NCBI GenBank assembly: GCA_004335835.1
Contig: RWJK01000164.1
Span: 1 to 64,000, forward strand
Length of the DNA: 64,000 bases
Reading direction: 5' to 3'
Source of the DNA: Scenedesmus sp. ARA3
Taxonomy: Eukaryota; Chlorophyta; Chlorophyceae; Sphaeropleales; Scenedesmaceae
The notes under the pieces: generated by a model
Database searches by the model: none
What the model saw: the letters and a program-made list of their open reading frames with translations, nothing else
Told to the model about the DNA's origin: nothing
Made by a program: the position numbers and the translations under genes
Part shown: positions 13,101-23,645 of the stretch, piece after piece
Layout: every line of letters begins with the position of its first letter
Position numbering within the stretch: the stretch's first letter is position 1

Positions 13101-15100
13101 TCGCTCACGTCCACGTGCTATTTGTAAGTAATCAACAAAAACAAAAAGAGTAACAAAAGCAAACCCTGCGCCGCACCTTGCCGGGGTCTCCTGACACGCA
13201 CAGCGTGATGCCGCGCTCGCTCACGTCCACCACACGCGCGCGGAAAATCTCTGCCAGCTGCAGCACCTCAGTGCGTGCTGGGCCAGCCGGGGCACGCAGC
13301 TTGATGAGCATCAGCTCGCGCTCTGCAAGCAATACACATATATTTGCAAAGTGAGTGAGCACCTTGGACATGAATGTACACAGCATGTTATGATCACAGA
13401 CAGCTGCAAAGACATGTAGTCGGCGTGTTGGTACGCAGCTGGCGCGGAACAAAGCGCGCCGAACCAAGTGCAGCTCCTGGAATTGACACTTGTCGGTCTC
13501 TGCTGCTGCTGCTGCTGCTGCTGCCACCCTCAGTCTCAGAGGCGGCTGTGCAGCTGACAAGAATCGCGGCGTTCGCCTGCAAGCTGCTGCTGATGCTGCA
13601 CCAGCCGCTGGCTTCCATACCAGATGCTGCTGTCACACCACTGGCTGGTGCTGATTTCCAGCGTCACATCCTGTGCCTGCAATGCTGCAGCCCTGCAAGA
13701 ATTCCATTTTTGGCGGTATGTATGCGTCCGCGCCACTCACCCACGCGCTTTGACTTTGTGATGTCCTCCACATAGCGCACTTTCACCAGCTTGCCCAGCT
13801 GCTTCACAAGGTTTGACTGCACACGTAACAGCGTTACAGCGTAACAGACACTTGTATGTTATGCAGGGGTTGACGCGGCATCAGCCTCTGGTACTGAGAT
13901 AATCCTCTCAATTGCTCATCTGCCGTTGTGTGCATATACTAACACTGCGCAAGCATCAATCGAGTCTCCTGCTGCTGTGAGCTGTAGCTCTGTGCTGCTG
14001 GTGGGGCTAGACTAGCTCATCTGAGCACCGACACTGCCACCCACCACTGTCTGCGTGGTGCCATTCACGACAATGGTGAACAGCGCTCTGTCATTGTTGA
14101 GGCCGACAGCCAAGCTGTCAATGTTCGAGCCTGCAGGAATCAGCAATCAACACAGCAAGCTGCAATGAATCAGCAATGCTGACTGTGGTCACAACCATGC
14201 ACTGCTGCGTGTGCAGGTAACTTCCATTGCGCGTGATGTTCCGGCAACTGCTGCTGTGAAACCTGTCCGCAGCTGCCCAGCATGCACTGCTGCTGCTGCT
14301 GCTGCTACCGCTGCTGCTGCGCAACTTCACTGTCCTGCTGACTCCACTGGGACGCTGACGTCAATCCTGCCAAAAGTTCAGACATCACTCGGGCTCACAG
14401 CTTTCTGGATGAAAACGCTGCAATGAACATGCTGTCCATATGCACTGCCTGCTGGCGGCAATGCTGCTGCAGCTGCTGCACAGCTGCCACTGTCCAACCG
14501 CCGTAGTAGCACTTGCGCCTGCTGCAGCCCTGCTGCTGCACGCACCTCGCCTGGCAAACACTCCAGCCACGCGGTTGATGAGACCAGCCTCATCTGCCAC
14601 GAAGACAGAAATCACGTGCTTCTCCTCGCCTGCTGGAAGCGGCTGCTTCTCTGCAACATACACGTCGTAGTCCTGCAGGACACATGTGCGCAGTGCACAA
14701 CGAGAAGCAGTTGAAAAGAATGCCCGACCAACACAGCTTGGCAGACAGCCAACAGCTATGTATTGCTGGTCAATGTTTTCGTTCATTCGCACCAGCTTGC
14801 TGCTGAGGGTTTGCTGAGCCACTGCAGCTCACCTTGTCTGGGCCAGGGTGCAATGTGGCAGCTGCTGCCTGCAGCAGTGAGGCACAGCAGTAGGGGTCAC
14901 GTACTGAGCTGGTAGCTACCAGCAAGCACGCAGTCAGCTATTGTTACCTTAACTGCAGCTCTCCGACTGCTCTTGGGTGCTGCAGGCCGCTGAAGCCGGA
15001 GGGCACGGTGGCTGCTGTTGACAGACGAAGCGACATGAGCATGCTGCGACTGCCTACTGGCGCAACGCTGAGCGCCATGGCAACGGTTAAGCATTTGCAT
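10104..15100 (-). CDS. acetolactate synthase regulatory (small) subunit, two-repeat plant/algal type
   Basis: Twelve minus-strand exons: 15100-14948, 14868-14833, 14672-14546, 14130-14045, 13816-13741, 13322-13177, 12795-12650, 12394-12187, 11697-11563, 11127-11047, 10762-10609, 10207-10104. All phases close: 1452 nt, 483 residues plus TGA, the usual plant size. Residues 1-51 are Arg/Ser-rich, a plastid transit peptide. Repeat 1: ACT domain about 78-160 ([20 protein letters not shown], then the SLAVG segment) and a C-terminal domain about 161-256 (ERELMLIK, then GRISLKRG). Repeat 2 has the same order: [49 protein letters not shown], about 310-483. The family binds the catalytic subunit of acetolactate synthase, raises its activity and mediates feedback inhibition by Val, Leu and Ile through the ACT domains. 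Five exons have diverged copies of their 3' ends in the following intron. Its start is 428 bp from that of the divergent WDR27-like gene. Confidence 0.96.
10460..10560 (-). repeat. intronic copy of the 3' end of acetolactate synthase regulatory exon 11, donor kept
   Basis: About 100 nt in intron 11 nearly match the last 100 nt of exon 11 (true donor edge 10609, copy edge 10460, offset 149 nt). The copy ends in GT at the same place and keeps the reading frame (MSAI-type segment), with scattered substitutions. Confidence 0.9.
10937..10960 (-). repeat. intronic copy of the 3' end of exon 10, donor kept
   Basis: The last about 24 nt of exon 10 (encoding ARELMLIK and its GT donor at 11046) recur 110 nt downstream in intron 10, with the donor GT at 10936. 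Confidence 0.75.
11195..11302. repeat. three tandem 36-nt repeats in intron 9
   Basis: Three nearly identical 36-nt units end to end, each containing AACAGTTTGGCTACCT. They lie in the intron between exons 9 and 10 of the acetolactate synthase regulatory gene. No splice site is part of the unit as far as I can see. Confidence 0.9.
11434..11490 (-). repeat. intronic copy of the 3' end of exon 9, donor kept
   Basis: About 57 nt repeat the last part of exon 9 ([19 protein letters not shown] region), 129 nt downstream of the true donor edge at 11563, with GT at the corresponding position. Confidence 0.88.
11973..12136 (-). repeat. two intronic copies of the 3' end of exon 8, donors kept
   Basis: Copies at about 12094-12136 and 11973-12016 repeat the segment encoding [14 protein letters not shown] with its donor (true edge 12187). 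Spacing is 93 and 121 nt. Divergence is low and reading frames stay open. Confidence 0.9.
12933..13116 (-). repeat. two intronic copies of the 3' end of exon 6, donors kept
   Basis: Copies at about 13060-13116 and 12933-12988 repeat the [18 protein letters not shown] segment and donor of exon 6 (true edge 13177). They are separated by a CAAAAA-rich spacer; the outer copy is more diverged near the donor. Confidence 0.9.
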
Positions 15101-15528
15101 GGTTTCTGTGTTCAGTTGGCCCGATCACCGGGCGTGGTAAACCAGATGCAAGCAGCTGTCAACACCAGTGCCAGCACTCAGTGCCACGCGATCTAGACGG
15201 TGCAATCCAATCAAAAACCACTGCTTCTTCTTCCGAAATGTTCGTGGTGCGATCTTTGCTTTTGGCGGCAACACAAAGAATTGTCATGTGTCGAAAGCCC
15301 TTGCCGTGAAACACTCGCATGAAGCGTGAAATTTGTATATGCTTGTGATTGAACTTTTCATTGCATTTGGTTACTTGCTTGATCACCTGCAGTTGTTGTA
15401 GCAGGCGTGTGCTGTGCACCTGACTGCAGCTGGTTATGGCTGTCCCGACTGTCCTGCTTTCAGTTTGGACGTCAGCCTGAAGGTCACGGTGTCTTGATTT
15501 TCTTGGTTAGAAAAGTTACATCACAGGC
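15101..15528. other. 428-bp divergent promoter region
   Basis: Separates the start codons of the acetolactate synthase regulatory gene (minus) and the WDR27-like gene (plus). Both promoters and 5' UTRs must fit here if both starts are right. I see no convincing TATA box or paired element. Confidence 0.55.
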
Positions 15529-18500
15529 ATGCAGTGCTCTGTTTGTGGTGAAGTAGACTTGGCTGCGGAAGGTCAACCAGCAGATGCCTGCGCAGCAAAT
15601 GAGCAGTACGCAGCATGCGCGCAGCACAGCAGCATCACTGTCTGCTACCTGCCGAAGTTGGACCTGGAGCCTCTGGTGCTCAGCAGCAGCTTCCTGCCAT
15701 GTACTGCTTTGCACATCCATCAGTGTGATGCCCGCCAACTTGGTGAGTCATTTCCTTGGCACGGTCTTACCACGACTGCGCGAAACAGCAGCAGCAACTG
15801 ATTTCTACTGTACATATGTCTCAGTTGGCCGTGGTGGGCTTTTGCCTCTGTCTCAGAAGGTACTGACCTGTGTAATCACCTGCATCAACTGCTCTTATGG
15901 TTGCTTTCACCGCCAGACCCACAACTAACGGGACAGTTGCACGCTCGCACGTGTAGACTTTGCTTTCCTGCAAGCATCCTTGTGACGGTTGTTGCCCTCA
16001 CGCAACCAGTACTATCACAAATCACAAGGCTATGCTGTATTGTGTGTCCTTGCAACAGGCCTCAGCAGGAACCGCGCACCAAGCCTGCCCCACAAGCAGC
16101 AGCAGACGCTACTCGCAGCAGCTACCCCCAGTGGTGTACTACTATGGATCCTGGAAGATGCCTACGCAGCTGCAGCAGACCGCCAGGCAGTGCCTGCACC
16201 CCTGCGGCTGTTGGATGGAGAGCAGCTGGGTCCTTCTCAGGCCTTGGCAGTGGCAGCAGGCGACAGCAGCAGTGTTGGTGCGCTGCTCGCAGTTGGCAGC
16301 GGCTGTGTTGTGCTGGTGTGGGATTTACGGCAGCTTGAGGTAGCTTTTAGGTGAGTGCTGCTGACCATGTGGCAGATAATTACATGCTACTCACACTGTT
16401 GCAGCTGTGACTGCTTGAGTGTTTGTTCACAGCAGTCACCTGTGCATGTGTGGCTGCATCCAAACTGCGATGAACCAGATAGGGATGACCACTGCAAGCT
16501 TGCAAGCTTGCGAGAACCACCTATGACTCCGTGCTTGTACCATATATGTTTTAGGCCTCATCCATAAGGCTGATTGTTGTGGCTATTATTCAGGTTGGAG
16601 GGGCATCAAGGGGCCATCTCTGCGCTCACTTTCAGCGCCTGTCATCAGCATGTGCTGGTGACAGCAGCTGAGGACCGCACGTTCAAGGTGAGCAAATACT
16701 GTGGGAGGCACATTTTGCTGCTAATGCTTTATCCCATGAGTTCAACAGCATGAAAGCGGCAAGTGCTATGCGGCTTCACATCAAAGTTCTGGGGTCCTGC
16801 CTTGCGACGCCTTCTAGTGTCCTGCAAGCGACCCGGGTCAATGTGGGTGCTGGTGACATGCTTGCTTGCCATGGCGTCCGTCAGGCAATTCAGCCCACAT
16901 CATTGCATCATGCGTTCCTGCAGGTGTGGGACCTGCAGGCAGGGCAGATGCTGTACCAGTCGAGCATCCTGGGTGCTGCTGTGCCCACGTGCCTGGCCGT
17001 GGATGCTGCTGCTGCCAGGTTGGCAATGGGCTGTGTGGATGGCAGCATCCGCCAGTTTGACCTGGCACAGTTGCCAGCTTGCAGGGAGATGCAGGTGAGC
17101 AGGAAATTGCTGCGCTTGCATCATTGCTGCTGCATGAGTATCTGCCAAGCCTTATGAACCGTGAGCACCCAGGTAGCAAAGTATCCATTTCAGATGCCAA
17201 ACTAATCATGGCTGCCATTGAACTGCATATATGCAGGTTCTAGATGTGTCAAGGGCAGTACAGCAAGTGGCGGCAGCGGCAGCAGCAGCTGCAGCAGCAG
17301 CTGCAGCAGAGCGCAGCCTAGCTACTGGTCCCAAAACTGTCACAGCAGCATCAGCTGGCCCAGCTGGCTTGCAAGCAGTCCGGCAGCAGCTGCAGGAGCT
17401 CATGAGCATGTCAGGGACAGCTGGTAGCATGAGCGGCAGCAGCAATCCTGCAAGTGCAGTAGAGCTTCTGCCAGATGCCCAGGCAGAAGGAAGTGGGTGT
17501 GTCTTAGGCATGCAGTTTGTGCAGTTCAGCGGGCTGCTCGGCCACAGCGCTTGCAATGCAGTTGAAGGCTTTCAGCCTGGGGCCAGCCAGTACCGCAGCA
17601 GCTACCACAGCCAGCAGCAGCATGCGTTGCTTCAAGAGCTGCTGCAGCCGCCGCCGCAGCTGCTGGTGTGCACGCGGCGGGGTCTGCTGCTTGTCAATGT
17701 TGGTAATGGGGAGGTTGAGCACTGCTGCTTGTTTGGAATGGAGGCGGGCAGGGTGCAGGATATGCTGCTGGCAGCAAAAGAGTCCAAGCAGAGCCTGAAC
17801 AGCAGCAGCCAAAGGTGAGTATTGCATTTGTTTGAGGCAGCACTGCTTATGCATATCAAGTTGCAAGGCTCCATTGTGGTTGGTGCGACCGGTTGTATGG
17901 AGCAGCTTCGCCGCACCGTACACAGCTGCACTGAGAAGGTACGTGAGCAGTCCTCTGTGCATCAAGCGCTGCTCCAGCAGCCACCGCACAAGTTGTGACT
18001 GTGTTTCTGCTGCTGCAGGCAGCCATCAGCGGCAGGCAGCAGCGCAACACCTGTAAGTCAACTACAGCAGCCATCAGCACAGAACCAGCAGCTGCAAGCC
18101 AGGCTCGCTGCCTGCTTCAGCGCACTGCCAGATGTGGAGCCTCCTGCAGCAGCATGCTGCTTCGCGGCAGCCTGTGATCCACAGCAGCAGCAATTGAACC
18201 CGCTAGACACGCTGTGTTGCCTGGCCTCTCCCAACAGCAGCACCAGTGGCAGCTTATCCTTATTCCAGCTCAGTAGCAGCAGCAGCAGTAGGGCAGCTTC
18301 AGCGTCCAGTAAGCAGCTGCAACAGCAGCTATCAGTGTTTCAAACCCAGCCACTGCCAGATGGCTCTCCATTGCTTGACAGGAGCGCTAGATGCAGCAGC
18401 AGCAGCAGCAGCAGCAAACCAGGTAGTAGCAGCAGGCCCAGTAGCAGTGCCCAATCTGGGTCATCGTTGCCTAGAAATGGCAGCAAAGGCACCAGCAGTG

Positions 18501-21500
18501 GTTGCATCATCTCAGCAACAGCAGCAGCAGCAGCTCCTGGCTTGACACCCGCAGATGTTGCCAGTGAGCCAGGCAGGCAGCGGGCTACGTGGCAAGCTGA
18601 CAACAAAGCTCAGCCACCACCAGCAGCAGCAGCAGCAGCATCAAGGGTTGCCGGAAAGCTTGGTGCTAGCAGGGCTTCAGCATCTCCTAAACCCAAACCC
18701 AAGAAGCCTTTGCCGGACAAGCCTGTGACCTTCCACAGGCAGATCAAGAGCAGCGGCTACGGCTTTGTGCAGCCAAAGGTCAAGCTGGGGCAGGTGTGTG
18801 CATGATGGGGGTCCGGGTTCAGCATCCATTGGAGGCAGCAGACTTTGCAGAGTATTTAAATGTATACAACAAATATGGATTGTCTGCGTTTGTCATTGGC
18901 GCCCCTGCATGCTATGCATGGACAGTGTGCGCAAGCAGCTCGCACCTCCAATCCAACTGTCGCGTGACCAGCGCTGCCATGCCACGGCACAGAAGACAAC
19001 AAAGCACGCAAACACATATCGACATGTTGCCGCCACGTTCCTGTGTCGCCTTCACGACAGGCCAAGCCAGCTCCTGTGAAAGTCGGCGGTCCCAATGCCA
19101 GCAAGGTGCCGCAGCTGCTGGCACAGCAGCTGTCTGGCCAGCGGCAGTACCCGCTGGATGCTGCTGCTCCTGGGCAGTGGCAGCTGCAGGCAGAGCAGAG
19201 CCTGGCGGGTGGCCAGGCTGTGCACAACGGCGGCATATTGCGGCTGGCGATTGCGGGTGAGGGGGATGAAGTGCGATGCAACATAGTGGGCTCAAATGTG
19301 GTGTTGAAGTGCTGGGTTGTGCCAGGCCACGTGGACTGGAGGCGTGCAGCGGCTCACTTAGTGCATTTGCTGGCACTCCTTGTCCTGCTGAACTGCCTGC
19401 AGGTGACGGCTGCAGGCTGCTCACTGCCGCTGCCGACAAGACTGCGCGCTGCCTGTGGCTGCCGCTGGCGAGGCATTCGGGCGCTGGCACCACCTTTGTG
19501 GGCCATGGCGGGCCGGTCAGCGCTGCCAGCTGGAGCCACAGCGGCGAGCTGCTGCTCACCGCATCAGCAGACAGGTGCGCTGACGGCTGGTCAAAGTTTG
19601 ACTGGCTGTGCATAAGGATTTGCGTGCGCATCTGGCTGGGCAAGTAAATACATTTTTGGACTGGACAGTAGTGGGGTTGTGACCCTAGTATGTTTCATGC
19701 TGCTGGAGCCACAGCGGAGAGCTGCTGCTGACCGCATCAGCAGACAGGTGTGAACCCTAGTCGATGACATTACATAAGTTGTGATGCTTGGGGTTGTGTA
19801 AGCGTTTTGTTTGGGGAAGCAGTCAGTTTGAGCACTTGGCACTTAGGGACTCCACCCATCGATACACCTGGAGCTGCGTCAACACTGCTGTTCTGATAGC
19901 TTGCTGTTGTTGCATGGCCTCATCTGCAGGACTGCCAAGCTCTGGAATTGCTCCAACCCCTCCGCAGTCATCACCTTTGCTGCAGAGCAGCATCAGCAGC
20001 AGGCGCCGGCGGCTAGCGGCATCAGCAGGTCAAGCAGCAGCAGCGGCATCAGCCGACCTGCCGCAACACCTGCGCTCGGCAGGTCAAGCAGCAGCAGGGG
20101 GGCAAGCAGTAGCAGCGGCGGCGGCACTGTGCGCCGGAGCAGCGGCAATGGCAGCAGCGGCAGCAGCACCGCAGCACAGGGCTTCCTGTCTGAGGTTACT
20201 GCTGCACAATTCTTTTACGTGGACCAGTTTGTGCTGCTGGCGACAGGCAGCAAGCTTCACCTGTATAGGTAGGGTGGTGCTGGCACGTGCTGCTGGGAGC
20301 CAAGCCAGAACGCAAGCCTGCAAGCAGGACGCAAGGTGGAACATGACTTGAACAGATGCATTCAGTTGCAGGCGGCTGCTGTTTGCTGCTTGTTGAGGGG
20401 CTCGTGACAATAATGATGCATCTGTGAATGCTGCTGCTTTATGTGGTGCATGCCCGCAGATACAAGCTGCCAGAGGCTACAGCAGAGGATGACATCTCAC
20501 ACCTGAAGGCCAGCGGCAGCTACAGCCTGGCCGGCAGTTATGCCAGCAGCTGCCAGGCCATCACAGACGTCGCAGCAGCAAACAGCTTCCTGTCCACGCT
20601 GCTGCTGCTGGCGTGCAGCAACCGCAGCATACAGCTGGTGGATGCTGCCACAATGCAGGTGGGCTGCTGCTGTTGCTGCTGCTGCGGCGGCTGATAGCAG
20701 CACCAACAGTGGTATGAGCTATCTTAGGGCGGCATCAGCCTTGGAGCTGCAGCTGACTTTGACACCAGTCACGACACCTCTTGCAACACAGCGGCATCTT
20801 GTCAAATTACTAGCATGCCGTGCCTGCTTGTGCAACGCAGGTGGCCTGCAGCATCCCAGATGCACATGCCAGGCCAGTGCAGCGGCTGGTGCAGCCCTCA
20901 GCCTCGCCCTTTGTGAGCCACCCTCGGGAGATCCATGAGCTGTTTGCGTCATCTGCACCTGATGGCGTTATCAAGCTGTGGGATGTGCGCAGCGGGTCTT
21001 GCGTGAGGAGCTTCACGGGACACAAAAACTCCCAGGTGAGGGATCTGCTACACTGACCACACAACACTTGCACCTTGGTGTAGGTGGTCAAGCTGTGGGA
21101 TGTGCGCAGCGGGTCTTGCGTGAGGAGCTTCACTGGACACAAGAACAGCCAGGTACGGCGTTTGTGGTGTAACCGCAGCACTTGCACATTAGTTGTTGCA
21201 GCGTGTGGTGCTGGGTGTTGGGTTGCGGATGCTGAGAAAGCCAGCAGTGTCAGGGCAGAGTGGTAGGTGGCTATGCGTAGCTGGTCTCCCACATATAGTG
21301 CACCGCATGCCTCTCATCTTCACTGCATGTGCTGCTGCCATGCTGCTGCTGCTGCTGCTGCTGCTGCTCTGATTGCTGCAGATGCCGATTGGCCTGGCCT
21401 TCAGTCCCTGCATGCACTACCTGGCCACTGGCAGCGAGGACAAGGCAGCATATGTCTACGACCTGCGCAGCTGCAGCATGCTGGGCCGGCTGCGGCCGCC

Positions 21501-21609
21501 TGGGCATCATGCGGAGGTTGTGACTGACGTGGCATTCCACCCCTGGCGGCCAGAGCTGATGGTGGGCTGCATGGATGGGCGGGTGCACTGCTATGGGGAC
21601 GTGTACTGA
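15529..21609 (+). CDS. WD repeat protein, WDR27-like
   Basis: Twelve exons: 15529-15742, 16059-16350, 16594-16687, 16924-17094, 17237-17814, 18019-18793, 19061-19256, 19403-19574, 19930-20268, 20460-20658, 20841-21035, 21382-21609. All phases close: 3453 nt, 1150 residues. WD-type blades are visible in order: ACAQHSSITVCYL; GVLLWILEDAY; VGSGCVVLVWDLR; LEGHQGAISALTF with VTAAEDRTFKVWDLQ; a long Ser/Ala/Gln-rich insert about 260-690; LLTAAADKTARCLWLP; VGHGGPVSAASW with LLTASADRTAKLWN; GVIKLWDVRSGSCVRSFTGH; GLAFSPCMHYLATGSEDKAAYVYDLR; a final blade with VTDVAFHP. WD40 proteins are scaffolds; the arrangement and the AYVYDLR blade near the C-terminus fit WDR27, whose exact role is not established. 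The ATG at 15529 is the first in frame and is less certain than the rest. TGTAA at 21871 could be its polyadenylation signal. Confidence 0.87.
19702..19746 (+). repeat. intronic copy of the 3' end of WDR27-like exon 8, donor kept
   Basis: About 45 nt repeat the end of exon 8 (WSHSGELLLTASADR) 172 nt after the true donor; the GT at 19747 is retained and the frame is open. Confidence 0.87.
21084..21151 (+). repeat. full WD-motif copy after WDR27-like exon 11, flanked by possible AG and GT
   Basis: About 68 nt repeat the VIKLWDVRSGSCVRSFTGHK part of exon 11. The copy is preceded by a usable AG (…GTGTAG) and followed by GT, is in phase 0 at both ends and has no stop, so it could act as an optional extra exon. 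Confidence 0.85.
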
Positions 21610-23487
21610 CATGTATCAGCGTGAGTGCAGTAGCCAAGCAGCAGTTCAGCTGGAAGTGACTGTACACTGGTAGGAGAGCTGAAGAAGTAGGGTCGGCAGA
21701 GTGTTGATTGGTGTCACCTGTTGCATAGCTATTGTCCAGAGCGTGTCCAGTTTGCACATGACATGTGGTAAAGACATACGCATTAGGCGTCGTGCATCAC
21801 ACTCAAACGTCTATGTAGCAATGTACAGCAACGTGGCGATGCAGAATCCTGATGACGCATCAGCCAGAGTTGTAATTACTGGCAACGGCCGGGTTAACCC
21901 TTTGAACACCAAGCACCATGCGTTCAGACCAAACACCATGTGTTTGCGCCAAACGCCACGGCTCCCAGGACGCATGCTCTGCTTCACCGCTTCATGATCC
22001 CTGCGGACCCTTCATGCATGTGCTGCTGCTGCTGCTGTGGCCGCGCACCATTGTGGTGTGTCCAGCACCCTGGTCAAAGCATGGACCAGAGGTCCTTTTT
22101 GCAAACAACCTACCAACTTTCATTTTGGATAACATCCCACATAGGATCGCTCTCAAACTTTCGATTTGAAGTGTGCAGCCTCCCTCTGGCTCGGGGCGGA
22201 CACATGCAGCATTGCTGCGCCGCATGCTTGCTGCCATGCTACTGCTTCGACAGTCGAAAATCCTGTGCGGCATGCATTCTGCTGTTCAAAACGTGCCTGT
22301 AAGCGGATTTACAGACCAACAACTTAAATCGCAATGAGCCACAGCAAGATGCCTGCCTGCAGCCATGCACACTGCCACTGTGCATGATGCCAAGTTCACA
22401 TAAGTCACAGCGCCCACCCGTTGCCGTACACAGTACTTGCACCAAACATGTTGGCAGCTAACTGTGCTGCCGGGTTCGCTGCCAAACGGTGTATCAGCAC
22501 AGGTCGCCTTGAATGCAAGATCAAAGTTGCTCAGTCTGCCGGGTCGGTCACAGCATTCCAATCAAAACCAAGTTCATGCATGCACTGGCCATGCTGCATG
22601 CTGCAGTAGTGCTTTGAATTATGATGGCTCGTTTAGTCTCAGGCAGAGGGCGTGGAGCACAGGGGGCCGTCCCCTGGCCACACACGCTCTCCAGCATTGA
22701 CTTACCCAGGAGCTGCAGCGGTCTGAGAGGCACTCACTCACCCGCACTGATCAAGTCTAATCAAGTTGATACCTGGCATCATGCACCGTGCACTCTGGCC
22801 AGCTGGCGCCAGCACAAACGCTACATCAAGAGTTGGACCCGTCTTGCGCATTGTCAAACCTTTTCAGCGCCAAACTCTGTCTTTTGCCAAGTTGCCGCGT
22901 GCGCGTGACGACAATGCAACTCCAGCCCACTCCTGCAATGCACCAAAAGCAGGAGTTTCGCCGGCAGCCAGCCAAAGGTGCCACACAACAAACAGACCCC
23001 AACACGTCCCAGTTCAACCACGCACTCTTTGGCAGGCACCCTAACAATGGCATTTTTTTCCAGAGAGCACACGTAGCACATGCATAATATGATGACTGAA
23101 TTATGTTGACATCGTGTATCAAACAGCTCACCGTCCTCTGCGCAACATTTGCAGCCAGGTGCTGATACAGCTGCAATCTGCTGCTTTCCTGCCCAAGCCC
23201 CTTGCACAGCCACGCTAAAGCAGTCATGGCATCCAGCTTCTGCCAACAAAGCATCGGGGTTTGCGTCCATTGTACCACGCACATGAGGTTGTTATCCCCA
23301 GTTCCCAGTGTATCCCATCCCATGCCATGACGCCGCCAAAATGATGTTTATATGATCTGTGTACACAATTCACCTCTTGTCCTTTTTGCAGCTCTTTCAA
23401 ACACGCTCATCTTGCATGCGTAGCACCCAGCATGTTCGGCTCCTGCAACTATTCGGCAGGATTCAGGCAGCCGCAGCTGCCTGCATC
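21610..23487. other. convergent intergenic region, nothing recognised
   Basis: 1.9 kb between the ends of the WDR27-like gene and oxidase A. TGTAA at 21871-21875 suits the former. ORFs such as those at 22826-23323 have no motif. Confidence 0.5.
21871..21875 (+). terminator. putative polyadenylation signal TGTAA of the WDR27-like gene
   Basis: TGTAA 262 nt past the stop. Short motif, so only suggestive. Confidence 0.3.
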
Positions 23488-23602
23488 TCAGCGTGGTGGC
23501 GGACACATTGGTTTGCCAGTCTTTGGGTTTATGTACCCCGGGTTGCCCACGCACCAAGGCAGCATCATCTCATTGTCCTCGTGCTCCAACAGGTGGCTGC
23601 AG

Positions 23603-23645
<43 letters not shown>

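Noticed and set aside
23611..23643. CAG repeats considered as a CRISPR-like or regulatory array
   Set aside because: Simple triplet repeats, found throughout this genome in introns and exons; no spacers.
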